Assembly: GCA_965153455.1 (NCBI GenBank)
Contig: OZ234501.1
Location: forward strand, 6,200,001-6,264,000
Direction: 5' to 3'
Length of the DNA: 64,000 nucleotides
Origin: Sphagnum compactum
Lineage: Eukaryota; Bryophyta; Sphagnopsida; Sphagnales
Positions 36,370 through 53,989 of the stretch are shown here, piece after piece. The number at the start of each line of letters is the position of its first letter. Position 1 is the stretch's first letter. Below the pieces are notes generated by a model that saw only the letters and a list, made by a program, of their open reading frames with translations, made no database searches and was not told the origin of the DNA. Both the position numbers and the translations under genes were made by a program.

Positions 36370-37002
36370 GGAGGGATCTGGATTTACTGGACTGTGATGC
36401 CAAAGCTATGTACACTAGCTTGTGGAAAAAACTTGCATCTTTACCATCCAACACCAGGTAAGGGACCATCCTTATATATTCTCCTCGATGATTGCCTTTT
36501 TGTCTATTGTATGACTGTCCTGTGCCAAGCTCAAGCAGCTCTACCACATTAGATTTCACTCACTGAAAATGGGAAACTTTGACGACGCCATCGTGCAAAG
36601 CTATTTTGGTATTTTTGTAGTAGTATTGATGTGAGTCATGCATTTTACTTATTCATTGTAGTGCATGGTGTGGTGATGTATCCTAAATGCATCTAGGCTT
36701 GGTTGATTGCTTTGCTTGTGTAACATTTCTTGCTATGTTCTTTCAATTGGAAATGTGACATTTATGCACAAATGCCTCCCATCTTTTGTGCATATGGGCA
36801 AACGTCACTCCTGCTGCTGGTGTTCATTTGTTTTGGAACCTCATAGACTACTACTACTACTACATTAATCCAAAGTAGGATAATAAACATCGAGTTGTAA
36901 CTTGAACAAACTGCCTTTCTTGCCTGCAGGATGTACCTGGGTCATGATTATGGAGGCTGGCCTTTCACAACTATTGCCCAAGAGAAAAAGCAAGGCTTTT
37001 AA
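36370..37002 (+). pseudogene. Metallo-beta-lactamase-fold (glyoxalase II/ETHE1-like) gene fragment
   Basis: The first block, up to 36457, reads GSGFT, then after a one-base shift DAKAMYTSLWKKLASLPSNT. A GT-AG intron (36458-36929) joins in phase to RMYLGHDYGGWPFTTIAQEK. The GHDY motif followed by T(T)xxxEK is the C-terminal metal-binding region of glyoxalase II/ETHE1-type hydrolases. The upstream HxHxDH metal site was not found, the first block is frameshifted and the last ends early, so I treat it as a broken fragment. Confidence 0.5.
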
Positions 37003-37469
37003 GCCCATGCAGAAAAGGTTTCATGGCTAAACACACATAGGCTTTTAGACAAATTATTCTTCCATTGCATCAAAAGAGTTGGAAATCAGGAAATAATGCT
37101 GCAAATTTTCCAAGTCCCTATCTCTTCTTGCCTATGAAATGCTGACGTATTTTGGTGGGGTTGTGTTGAATCATACCTTGCAAGTCATGCAACATTTCTG
37201 GTGCTCTTCCTTTTTTAGCAGGACAGGATACAAAATGTTGTGCACAGTCTTTAGTGTTAACCTATGGCTGAGATCGGATAACATTCCAACAGGGAAACAA
37301 GTGTTGTCAATATTCATCTATCTTGTTTGTCCAAAGAATTGGAAATTCTTTTGCAATTGCCTACCGTCTTCTCTTTCTTGACTGCAGTCAAGATCTACTA
37401 CTATACATGGTGAAACAATTCTCAGCAGGGGACCAAGCATACAGTAACATCTGGTTGTGCCTGCAGGCA

Positions 37470-37592
37470 AGTAGTCAAGTAGAGGAGATCTCTTGGCAGC
37501 CATTGGTTGTTGCTCCTTCATTGGTGGTGTCAAGGCTGTTGCTGATGGGAGTCTGATGGGATTCAGATCTGCTTCTGCTCTGTTTCATGAGG
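37470..37592 (+). pseudogene. Unidentified Gly/Ala-rich exon-like fragment
   Basis: From about 37490 the frame reads MAAIGCCSFIGGVKAVADGS, then LMGFRSASALFHE, ending at a GAG|GTACTT donor-like site. It looks like a real former exon, but I cannot name its family. Confidence 0.3.
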
Positions 37593-37649
37593 TACTTACT
37601 GCTATTTTCAGCAAAACTCTGGGGCCGAATATAGAACAGGTGTGGGATT

Positions 37650-39800
37650 ACAGAACACGTTTGGCTGATAGACTTTCTTGGAGAGAGGATTCCCATGTGG
37701 CTAGAACGACATATTACAGACTACTTGCTTTCCACCTTTGGATAATGCATTCCTACTGTGTGTGACATCATTGTCTGGTACGTATATGCAGATGATAATA
37801 CAATTTATGTGCTCGGTGTCTTGGATCGCGGTTGGCTGCTTGAATCTTGTCTTAGAAGCAGACTTAGACAATCCTTGAAGCTGTTTTAGAAGCAAACTGA
37901 TTGCAGCGACATCATTGTAAAATCCTATGTATCTTTCAATGTTTGTTTTGTGAATGTTTTCCTATCTGTCAACATTTTCCCTTGCAAACTGTTAATGCAG
38001 AATTGAAAAATCTTGACAAATATTGCATATGCAAGATATGAAAATCAAACTTTGTGCATTACAAAAATGAAGAGAAATGTGACATTCATCATGACGTATT
38101 TGTGTAGTTTGATAAATATGGATTGAACAAGTCAGGTAATCAATTTGCATGGTGAACTTGTATGTCTTCTTTAGGTGTAGTCATGACATTGAATCAAGAT
38201 TATGTACATTCCAACTTGAGTAGTGAGCAATCCACGCAACAATCATGTAAACCACAATCATGTGACATCTGGTATATTTAAATCCTCGAAAACATCCAGA
38301 ATCCACGCTACAATTTGGCAATAACTCATTGTACTAGACCTTTAAATGAGCAAAACCTAGGTACCCAAGAACATAAAAAATCAAGCCGGGTTTTAATTTG
38401 TTGCACCTGTTCAAAGTTTGCCCTAATCATACTTATATAAAACATTGTTTGACAACCCATTTCACACCCAATGCAAACCTGAATCAAACCTAGTTTACAT
38501 GTGAAAGATCTGTACAGTGTACAATCTTGTATCTTGTATGTACAAGATTTTCCGCAATGACTACCCAACAGATGACAACAATGTCCTGGGTGATGAAATT
38601 AGGTGACTGATTATCAGGTTCAAGCTGTGGAAGATCCAAACTCCCCTCCATAAGACTTATCAAACCTTCACAATGATTGTCAATCCAATGGGGTCCCTGT
38701 CTTGGTCTATTTGTCCATTTCACCCAAGGCCTCTCTGCCAAAACTATGATTGAATTGCAAAATGATCTCAGGCTTAAAAAGCTTATGAGACCTGCCAACT
38801 GGAACATGAGGCCCAGTACTATACCTCCACCAGTTGCCAGAAATTTCAACTCTCTGTGGTCCTATTTTACTTTTCCCCAAACAATCCTGCAATTTTCCTC
38901 CAATATCCGGCAGTGGTGCACAAGTTGAGTTCTCACAACCTGCATGATTGCTCAAAGTGACTTCAGTTGCTGCATGAACTTCGAAAGTACTTCAAGCTTC
39001 TAAACCCGGTGGTAAGTAAGTCTAGGCTCCCATCTCTTCCATTGCCAAATGTAACCTGAAATGCATAGAAGCTCTCATAATATAATCACCTAAAATCAGA
39101 GTTTGAAACTGTTCTAGTTGCCCCATGCGACTCAGGAGGTGTTTCATGCTTTATAAACACCCCAACAAATGAACAGAACCAGTTGCTTTGACTTGCTGAA
39201 TGATGTGTCAGATAGTCTTCACAAGGCTTGTGTGAAACTCAAATCCAGTTCCAAAATGTGTGTGGAAGTTCCCACCCATACCACATGGTAGTCTCCCCAG
39301 TTGAGCACATCTCCTTAAGTCAATCACTTGCAAATGGACATTATAAGCCGGTACAGAGACAGTAATACTGCCAAGTTTGATTGTTGCAAAGTGGGCCCAT
39401 CTCAAATCACATTCCGCCACTTTTTCAGGACATCTCAACTCACATTAGATGTTCCAAGACAGTTAATATTCACAAGGACAATGCCACAAGCTCTAGAAGG
39501 ACAAATGCATAGATGCTGCATACAAAAGCACCCACCACCCACCAACCTACTCTGAATCCTTGCAGCTGACCATGGCATTTGTGTGCCAGTGGCCTCTCCA
39601 CATACAAATCCAGACACAATTCACAAATACAAGTTTGCCAGACAAGGCCTTGAAGGCATGCAAAATCCTTCACAGCATGGAGAATTCGTCCCATAAGCTT
39701 GTGCTACATCAATGTGTAACAACATATTTACCTCCCAGGGAGTAGGCCATTTGCAGCAGCATCCAAGAGTCAGTTCCCTCTGCACCTTCTCCCGTACCAA
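37650..39800. other. Spacer, no gene recognised
   Basis: Several open frames of 70-120 codons on the - strand (for example 38490-38849) show no motif I recognise. The part nearest 39806 may include the helicase 3' UTR. Confidence 0.45.
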
Positions 39801-39806
39801 CCCATC

Positions 39807-44345
<4,539 letters not shown>

Positions 44346-47300
44346 TTATGTTTACTCTTCTTCTCTCTCAAAACCTCTGCCGCTCCAGCCTTCCTCGATG
44401 CTTCACAACACGGCACCGGCGTCAATCCCTCGTTCTCGCCATCGCTGCTGCAAAATGAATCCTCGCCTCTGCCTCCCAAAACGGTCCAAACACAAAACAC
44501 AAAACAAACGCTCGTTTCGTGGGAGCGCTCGCTCCTGCTGTGCCCTGGCATCGCCTCCCAACACGACCGCGCGGTGACCGCAGAATAGGAACCGCGCAGC
44601 CTTGTTGTGGATGGATGTATGGATGGATGTTTTTCCGGGTCCTTGGAAGATTTTACTTGTGAGCCCCGCCGGGTATGCGTTTTCGTCTCGCCGTTTTTCG
44701 TTATTTGTTGATCTCGCCGTTTTAGGTGCATTTGGCAACTCTCAACTTCGACTAGTGTGGATGGATGTTTTTGTGCTTGGAATATTGTGAATGTTGCCGG
44801 GAATGTGATTTTTCACCATTTTTTTTTTGGGGGTCATTTACTTATTTAGTGTTAGCTACATTTGGCAACATTTCAAAGCATGGAAACACAACACAAGTGT
44901 GAAGTTACAATTTTAATAAAACAAAACTTGCATGTATTAATGCAAATATTATATTTATCAAAACTCAATAAAATGTCCAAAAATGCATTCAAAATGCATT
45001 AAAAAATATGACAAAAAAACACCAAGTCCATGCCATTGTTTATGCCAAGGAAACTCAAGTAAAATATATATGCTACTCCCTAACTTAAAGAGGTCATACT
45101 ATCGTTATTATCCACCATGTAATGTGCTTGTTGATAGTTGTTATTGTCATCGTCACCTTGATAGCATGTTAATGAATGTAAATTTGACGATGATGTTGTA
45201 ATTAGAGTTCAATGAGATTGGCTACAAATTGTTAAATGGTTTATGAATTTAAATGAAAACAAATGTCATTTTCCCTTTTATTCGAAATTCAATATTACAA
45301 CTGAGACTAAACAATTTGGTTCGTCGAATTTCATCCAATAGGATGGTGACACATGACATTTGAACCTTATTTCAATATTCGTCATTATTAATAAATTAAT
45401 AATATTTCAACCATCCAATAAAAAAATGTGAATCAAATTTTGACACATGTCCATTTGTGAAAAGTTCAATTATATGATGAAATGAGGCAATTTCAAAAGC
45501 CCATTGGTTACTATTTTTAATTAATTAGGTAGGTAGGTCATAGGTAGGATGTAGGTAGGATCATCAGGGTAAACTAGGTTTAAAATAATCCAATTTTGTG
45601 TTTGGGTTTTGCCTTTAGCATCGAACCTCTTTCATTTGCTCATCCCAAATGGCATTTGGTGCTTGTTTATGAACAAGACTAATGCATCTTGAAAGTGTTC
45701 ACACATGAAATGTAAGGTAAAAGATATGAGATAAAACATTTAGTTGAAAATGGAAATGATGTAGTTGCAACCTACATGCAACTATTACATGGTACCTACG
45801 CCATATTAACCTAGTTTACTTACTAGTTATATTTTAAGTAATATAATTTAATAGTTCATTATATTACATTATTATTATTATATTATCTGTTAGTAAAAAT
45901 TTTAAATTTTAACTAAAATTTATTAGTTATGATTACTTATAATAGTTAGTAATCAATCATATTATAATAATATTAATTAATTATATGTATAATTATAATG
46001 ATTTTTAATAACTATATGTAATTACCTAACCTAGGCTAAGTAGTGAAGCCTACTAACCATAAATATTTACAGATAATATTAACAACTAGTTAATTTAACC
46101 ATGATTAATTTAACTCAGGTTTAGCTTTAATTAACATGGGTTTAACTTTAGTACTAAAAATATAATATTATTATACATAAGGATGCCAATTCAATAACAC
46201 GAGCCACACCCACCTGTTTAGGAAACTATTCCTGGGGGAATATTTCTTGGAATGTTCTCACAAACATCCTCAAAAAATCTTTAAGAATTTTTTTTTAAAA
46301 TTTCATACAATTATGTCAAGGTTTGTGTAAAATATTTTTAAAAATATTTCAATTTCAAAAATTTTGAAACCCATTTACATGTCATTTTGTGTTTAAAAAC
46401 AACCATTACAGTGTTTAATGAGTGTTTTTGAAAAAAAATTATTCATTGGATTTTTTCAAATTAATTCACATGTTTTAATAATATATTAAGAACCTTACAA
46501 TATTAAAAAAATCTTGTACTTTCAACACCAAATTAAGTCACTAGTTCTAAATGTGAAAAATTCAGTAGGCATTACACTTCTTGTGGCTCTTGTTTGTGTG
46601 ACTACAACCATAGCCTATGTAAATATATTACATATATTAATTAAATATCTATTAGTTTAGGTCATTATTTTTATGACACATGTCCATTTTGTACACCATT
46701 AGTTGCATGTTAATTGCACACACAACCATCATGGTTGTCAAAGTGTTCGAATGTTCATCAAGATGTGATGTATCAATTCGGACGCAAACATAACCCAACG
46801 TCGTGTCAAAATAGGGTCAACCATCAACTAAGGGTCAACCTACCTATCTAATGAAGGGGGGTTGCATGGAAATTAGTTAAGGGCGACTAGAAATCATGTT
46901 ATTTAGTCGCTTTAAACCCTATGATGACCGAAACAACTTCCGGTCACCACATTCTTGTGGTAACTAAAAACTTTCTAGCTAGTGATTGAATTCTTTTGGG
47001 GCAGAACTTAAGAAAATTCAATTACTAAATCAATGGTGGAAATTAAACCATGGTCCATTAGACAACTAAATTCTTTCAGGGGGTGAATGAAAAAAATTGG
47101 GCGATTTGGTCACCAAATTTTTTATCACTCAAACCAATGTTTGAAAACAACCAAAAATTGGCGACCAAATTTTTCAACTTGGGCAATGATCAAAACAATT
47201 TGGGCACCAACACCAAAAAAAGTCATGGCATCAATGGTGGAAATCATACCATTGTCAATCCAATGACTAAAACTTTTTGTGAAAAGATTGAAAAACAAAT

Positions 47301-47635
47301 TCAAAAGACAAGCAAAAAATTTTGGTCACCCAATATGGCAATTGAAAGCTTTTAGTTACTAACTATGATGACCATAAATTAGCGCCCAATTTAGTGACAT
47401 GAAAATTGTGCGATTGAAAATTTTTTATCATTGAAAAAAATGGTCGATGTCCGTCCTAACAAACAAAATTGACACGTCCAAATAGATGTCGATGTGACAA
47501 TGGACGCAATTTGGGTGCGTCACATTGGTTTTGACAACCCTAACAACTATATGGCTCAAAAATTAATTTCTAGTTGCAAACATAACCAATATAGTTACAC
47601 ATGACAACTAGTTGCATAGTGACTAGTTATAAGTG
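44346..47635. other. AT-rich spacer, no gene
   Basis: The first 400 bp are GC-richer and probably hold the helicase promoter (CpG-containing). Beyond 44800 the sequence is very AT-rich with no supported exon. A TAGG-type repeat lies at 45528-45575. A decayed 198-bp repeat of tcaatggtggaaat, (c/t)a(a/t)accat and ggtcaat-like pieces appears at 47029 and 47229. Confidence 0.6.
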
Positions 47636-47644
47636 ACATGATTT

Positions 47645-48270
47645 CTTCTAGTGTATGAATGTCAAATTTGTCAACGTTGTATTCAAAAAAATGTGATTAC
47701 ATGGCTAGTGGGACAACACATAGAAGTTGTGATGTTGGAGTTCAAAAATCAATGTGGTTTATTCAATTTGTATGGTATGATTAATAATATGCATCATATC
47801 TCCATTTCAAAACCCAACATTCTTTTTGTGGATGAAACTATTATCACAAGACATGAAATTATTGCACAAGTTGTAGTGGATGTTAGAAGGTATTTCACTG
47901 ACGCTTATGTTGGTCTACTTGAAAAAATCAATGATTCTTGAGTTCTATGAAAGTCTAGTTTATACATACAAGCTTAGTACAAAGGGCCTTTCAACATGGA
48001 CAAAGGTTAAGAAGTTTTTTGTCCATACCTTTTTGGAGACAAAAAGTACTTGTTGCTCCTTTGGATAATGTCACCTTGCAAAGAAAGGCCAACAACATAC
48101 ATTTCTTGAATTATTATACAACAAAAAACATAAGCACAACCATTCTATAGTAGAAAAGCCTTTGGCATTTTGATGAACTTTCAAGAGTTCTTGTGCAAAA
48201 TGCAGTTGGAGGTCACATTAGTTCTAGATGTGTTCACATGTTACCTTCTTCACAACCTCATGACTTGTTA
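47645..48270 (+). mobile_element. PIF/Harbinger transposase remnant
   Basis: On the + strand, NQCGLFNLYGMINNMHHISI, then SKP, and IIAQVVVDVRRYFTDAYVGL with KINDS resemble the DDE core of plant PIF/Harbinger transposases (family pattern: CGxIDxTHIxISKP, then VAQAVVD, VNDS). In other frames follow KSSLY, FNMDKG, GDKKY (family: GDxGYP) and AFGILMNFQEFLCKM with a CYLLHN-like end. The first Asp region is degraded (MINNMHH where the family has IDxTH), and stops and frameshifts are frequent. It is an old dead copy, inside AT-rich spacer. Confidence 0.7.
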
Positions 48271-49819
48271 GTTTCTAATTTTGTATCTTATCCCCATCTT
48301 ATTTCTACATTTTTTGCTCTTTCTTGGTTAGTTTTCAATTGCAACATATCTTGGCTGGTCATAAATTTTCTATTCATCTTTCTATTGGTCATCAATGTGC
48401 ATTCAAAATAATTAATCAGAATTTTTTTCCAGCACAATAGAATTTGGTTTGATATGTGCATTAACAAGGCTACAAGTATGATCAACTATTAGATTCCAAT
48501 TGGAACTTATCTCTATTTATTTGCTTTTTCTTTATTAGTTTCAATTGCATCATATTTCTAATAGTTGTGTTCAATCTACTTTGTTAGTTTTCAATCACAT
48601 CTTATTTCTACTTATATTACTTGTGAATGTGCATTCAAAAATATATTTTGAATTTTTTTCTAGTTCAATGGAACATGGTTTGATATATGAGCATAAAAAA
48701 GGCTACATGTATGGTCAATTGTCAATTGCATCTTAATATCTCTATTATTTGTGCTCCTATTTTATGTATTTTAATTATTACTCATTTAAACATCTCATCT
48801 AAGTTCATTATATTTTCATGTTTAAAACCTTATGTGTTTGACATGCCTTGACAATTGGGTGAGACTAGTATTTAATTGTTGTTTCTTACAAAATGCACTA
48901 CTAGAATTCCATGTTTTTCAAACTATGCAAGTTGACTAGGTGGTCCTATTTGACCACACCACGTGTAAATTTTAACTAAAAGCTTTGCCTTGAAAGGTAT
49001 GGGTATCTTTTAACCATTCAATTTGACTATGATGATTGATTTGACCATATGTCAAATAAACCATCCAATCAATTCAAACCAAAAAAAGACCCCCCTAGTT
49101 AAAAAAATCAATTATCTCAATCAATAGGGCTAGTAATAAAAAGGTTGTACAAGTAACATTGGTCAAAAAAACTTTTGTTGTAATAAAAAAACCCACCTAT
49201 ACTTCCATATAATAGGTAGGTATCATAGGTCTTTTAGTTGTGAATGTTCTTGATTTAGTACTCTTTGACCATTTGTTGTCATTTGAGGAAATTATTCTTG
49301 TTGCTACAAGAAGGGGAAAAATGAAAATAAATTAACTTAAAAAGACACAAAATTAGATTATTGGAAAATATTTTCCTATATCAAAAGCAATGAAGCAATA
49401 TAGAAATATCTATAAGTCTTTGTTCAAGTGATGAGAAGTTCTACCTGAATTATTATTTATTTATATTAATTATTATTTTAATATAAATAAAACTTAGGTG
49501 AAAAATTATTAGTTATGATCAATTCATTGGATAATTAAACATTTAGTTATTAGTTGTATCATTTAGAACTTTTAAAATGCCAAAAACAAATGGGGGAAAC
49601 TTCATTTGTAGTTGTATTCTAATGTGCAAGTAAGATGCAACTTGAAAAGTTATCCCATATTTTTTGCACTTCATTCTCAATTTGAAAGTTATATAAAGAA
49701 GGTTTGCGACCCTTCACTATCACAATAAAAAACAACTTTCATTTGGGATGTGCCTATCAAAAACTTGACCCACAATAAGAATAAAACTATTTATCACTTT
49801 ATTGAAGTAGGGTTTAGGG

Positions 49820-50340
49820 TTTAGGACCTAATCACCTAGGTCATGGGTAACTAAGTACTACTTACCTAGGTTGGTAGTTAGGTCCTACTTACCTAGGTTG
49901 GTAGGTTGAACTAAGTAGGTACCTACATTGGTAAATAGGTAGACCTATTCAACCTATATGTAGGTATGTAGATTGTAGGAAAGGTGGATAGGAAGATACG
50001 GACATAGGTAGGAAAATACATGTGGTAGGCCACATGGCAAACGTGATGGCCATATGGTTAGTAGGTTAGGCTAATAGGTTTGTAGGTAAATCAGTTAAAT
50101 GGCTAGGAAAATAGGCTAGGTAGGTAAATGGGTGGGTATATAGGTTAGTGGGTAAGCAGGGAGGTGGGTAGGTCAATGGGTAAGTAGGTAGGTTGGTGGG
50201 CAGGTGGATGGGTGGGTAGGGTAGGTTTAACTTAATTAACTACCCATCTACCTACCTAACTATTTCGCTTAACTTACCCACCCACCTATTTACTACTTAT
50301 TTTCCTACATAACATAACCTATTTGCCTATTACCTACCAT
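49820..50340. repeat. GGTA/TACC-type repeat with large inverted symmetry
   Basis: From 49820 to 50228 the + strand is full of ggtaggt, tgggta and aagtaggt words. After a short AT centre (tttaacttaattaa, about 50226-50239) the complementary words (acccatctacctacctaac, cccacccacc, cctattacctacc) follow to about 50335. The array therefore reverses strand around its middle and could fold back on itself. Confidence 0.75.
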
Positions 50341-52879
50341 ATTCATTTATGTATCAAGATTTGGAATAAACATGTCAAATAAATAAAATTGACAAAAAGT
50401 TATCACCTTTTGAGGTTGTGGTCCATTGGGTTAATGATTTGGTTTATGTTAATGGAGGTGATGGGTTCAACTTCTCATATTTGTAACTTAGGTAAATAGG
50501 TTAAATAGCATATGGTAACGTAGGATAAGTAAGGAGTGCCATGTAGGGTACTATAGGTAATCAAAATAAATGGGTCCAAAACAAAGGGAACATTTGTCAC
50601 ATTTGACAAGGGGAACAAAAAGACCCAAAAAAAGGATCTTTTTTTATTTACTTTTCAAGTAAAAAAAGTTTTGATTTCTTATAATGCTACTTACATCCTC
50701 CTACCTTTTACAATCTATAATTTACTTACCTATCTATTACATCCTACAATCTACATACTTATTTCATACCTCTTACCTGTTACCCATCAAAATTTAATAT
50801 TGTTTTGAAAACAATTTTAAAAATAAATATATAATATGGGTAGAATTTTGACAATGAAAATGACTAATTCATTTATCAAAATGACTAATCAAATGGTCCA
50901 GTACTTTACAAGTAAAAAAAGACCACCCTAATCACACTAAACATGTTAAAATCAACTTGTTCAAAAGGGTCCAAATTTTTTAAGGTGTACCAAAATCTTG
51001 TCATAATGTCACCATTTTCTATTTTTTTAACCTAGTCATTTTTTACCATGTAAAGACACATTTATGGATGATTATGATGAAATATAAATTTGTAATGGTT
51101 TAAAACATAATCATTTTGACAAATTTTGACTCATTATTTTTTATGGGGATCAAAATATAAGGTGAAAAAGGATTGTAGTAAGGATTAGGCCTTTTTTGTC
51201 TTGTGTGATACACCTTAAAAGATTTTCACTCAAAATGAATGGATGATCTTTTTTATGGTTGTTCATATTGGATCTTTTTTTTAAAACTTCGGTCAATTAA
51301 AGTAGGAATTTTACTAGTGTTGATTCAAATGGAAACATGTTCATAAAGTGCAAGCAAATACAAATTTTTATAACTTTCTATAAATATTCAAAAACATTGA
51401 AAATTGTTAACAATAATTCCTTAATTCTTAGCAATATCTTACATGAAATTACATATGTTATTAGAGTTTTTGCCAATTCACTTAATTAATAATAACTTTA
51501 GTAGTAAATATCCTATAAATTAAAATTTGAATGAATTGTCACATTAATGTAATGAAAGTTTTTTGTAGGTTGGCAAATGTGTACAAAGAAACAATGCCTT
51601 GCAAGAGCATTGTTAAAAATAAATGCATGTATTTTAATTGGTCATTCATGATGATTGGCCCAATTGTTGAAATATTATTTTTAAAATCGATATTTTGTTA
51701 TTGGGTGCTCTATGGTGTCTATGGGTGGAAATGGGGAATTTCTTTTAATTATGTATCTTGAATGTGTGAAATATTTAATGATGTTCAAATATAAAGTTTT
51801 GTTGCAAGATATCATGTCCTTGCCCTAAGAAATGTAAATAATATGTTACAAGCAACATTATTGTATGGGGCAAAAAACATTTCACTTGATGACCAAAAAA
51901 ACTCCAATGCAATTCATATAAAGGGTTTTTGTGGAAATTTTGTACCATGAAAAATTTCTAGATTTTGAGGATTTTATTTTTTGATTGTCATATTTTGGTA
52001 GAAATATATGTTATAACAATTGCCAAAATATAATAATTTTTTAAATTTAAATTTTTTTTCTTTGACCTATAGCCAAATTTGGCTTATTCTTCTTGAGATG
52101 ATCACTAGTGTGACTATATCACAAATTTGAGAAAAAAACCCTAGTTACAAGGCATTAGAAATATCCATAAAATGGTAGCTAGTCCTATGCCCCTTTTCAT
52201 CCTACCTTGGGTATATCACCCCTATTTTGCAAGTATCCTTCAAGTCCCCTGAACTAGGACCCAAAACTCAAAAGTATGGACAAGCTTTCCAAAAATTTGA
52301 CCATGGTTTATTCTTTTAAATTACACCTAAATCTTTGTGCCTATATATGGGGTCTAGCTATCATGCATTAAGGATTTAAATAGGCTATTTACTTAGTGTG
52401 TCGTGACGTGTAGTGTCGTGACATTCGGTGTCGTGAGGGTGTAAATCCATAGTAAATTGTACTAAATAGAAAGACTAAAACCAATCAAAGGTAAAAACTA
52501 ATCAACCACAAAGAGATGCACGCACATATAATTACAATGCACAAGAAGAGGCTGAGATGAAATTATCATGTATATTAAATTGAAAAGAAGGAAAGAAAAT
52601 GTAGTGTATGTAAACGATGGCTGTGTAATAGTCGCTGTGAACATTTAAAAATTCAGTCTGATTATGGAGGAAACTTTCCTTGACAAAAGAATTCTAAAAA
52701 AAGTGACAAGAGAAGGGAAGAGCTTGGCCTTTTATACAGCCGTCAACAAAGCTGAAACCCTAAACAAGCCATAACCCTAAAACACCTAATAGCATACAGT
52801 AACTTAAAAACGTACATTAACCCTAAGAGCGTACATTAACCCTAAAGGCATGATTGGCCATGCATACGGGCATAACAAA

Positions 52880-53290
52880 TGTACCTATTCACCTACTTAC
52901 ATTACCAACCTATGAACCTACTTACCCACTTAAACTACCTACCTCTCTAACCTACTTATCCACTTGCCTAATGTACCTACTTACTTATGTAAGTTTTACC
53001 TATCCAACCATTAAACTAGTTACCAACCTACTAACCTACCTACCTACTCACTTCCTTACCTAACCACCTAGGTTATTTAGATCATCAACTTACTAACCCA
53101 CATACCCATTTAGGCTATCTAGCTATATACTTAGGCTACCTACCTAACGACTTTGGTTATCAACACCCCTACTTACCTACTCACTTATCCACTTGCTTAG
53201 GTTACCTACCCATCTAAACTACCTACCTAGGTTAGTTAAGTTACCTACCTACCCACCTAATCTACCTACCTACTTAGACTACTTACCTAG
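52880..53290. repeat. Degenerate CTAC/CTTAC tetranucleotide-type repeat
   Basis: Words such as cctacttacc, ctacctaccta and aacctacttacc fill about 400 bp on the + strand in one orientation only. Open frames rich in Thr, Tyr, Leu and Pro across it are products of the repeat. Confidence 0.8.
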
Positions 53291-53989
53291 GTTGGCCTTC
53301 ACACAAGTGGGAAACTTGGATTGGGACAAAACTAGTTTGAGTTGGAAGGAAAGAGGATTTTCCAATTTGGTCCCCTATTTTTTTATACTTCAAAAGTGAA
53401 AGTCCCAATTTTGGGTCTCGCCACCAATTTCAACTAAATTGACCATGCAGGTTCCAATTAGAGTCACTTTACAGTTATCTCAATCATCTCTTGCAAGTCA
53501 TGTCGAAATGGGGGTCAAATTTGGATTTGGACTTTCAGTCCAGCTCTACTTCTGTGAGTCAACAATGGATGTACCTTGCTCAATTCTCAATCTTTTCCAA
53601 ATGAAACCAACATTCAAACTTTGTATAAGTTTTTCACATTCAAGTATCCTTAAAGTTAACTTGACTTTGGGCCCTAATTTGTGCCTCTAACCCTTGTTTC
53701 ACCCCCAATTTGAGTGTACCCCAAAAGTGAGCAAAATTGGGTACCATTTCATGAAATTGGGTATCAATTTAGAAGCTTTGCAGGACATTATTCTAGCAAG
53801 ACTTTCATTCGGTAACTGAATATGAGCAACAGTCAAGGTGCAAGTAAAGCAAATCAAGGCTTCTTTTTACACCCATCACAAGCAATTTGAAGGCCAAAAA
53901 TCCTTTTCTTGTCAAAAGAAATGCAACGAGAAATAAATTCCAAAACCAAAGTGAAAAATAGTTCATTAAAAAACTACACCTACCATCCG

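Larger units (their letters stand above)
48271..53985. other. AT-rich spacer, no gene
   Basis: No coding exon is supported. It contains two large fields of TAGG/CCTA-type repeats (49820-50340 and 52880-53290), telomere-like gtagggtttagggtttagga at 49807, and one copy of the dispersed palindromic repeat at 52068-52112. From 53300 to 53800 the base composition rises and the sequence resembles dispersed intergenic repeat rather than a gene. Confidence 0.6.

Noticed and set aside
52854-53399. Thr/Tyr/Pro-rich open frames
   Set aside because: Products of the CTACC-type simple repeat.
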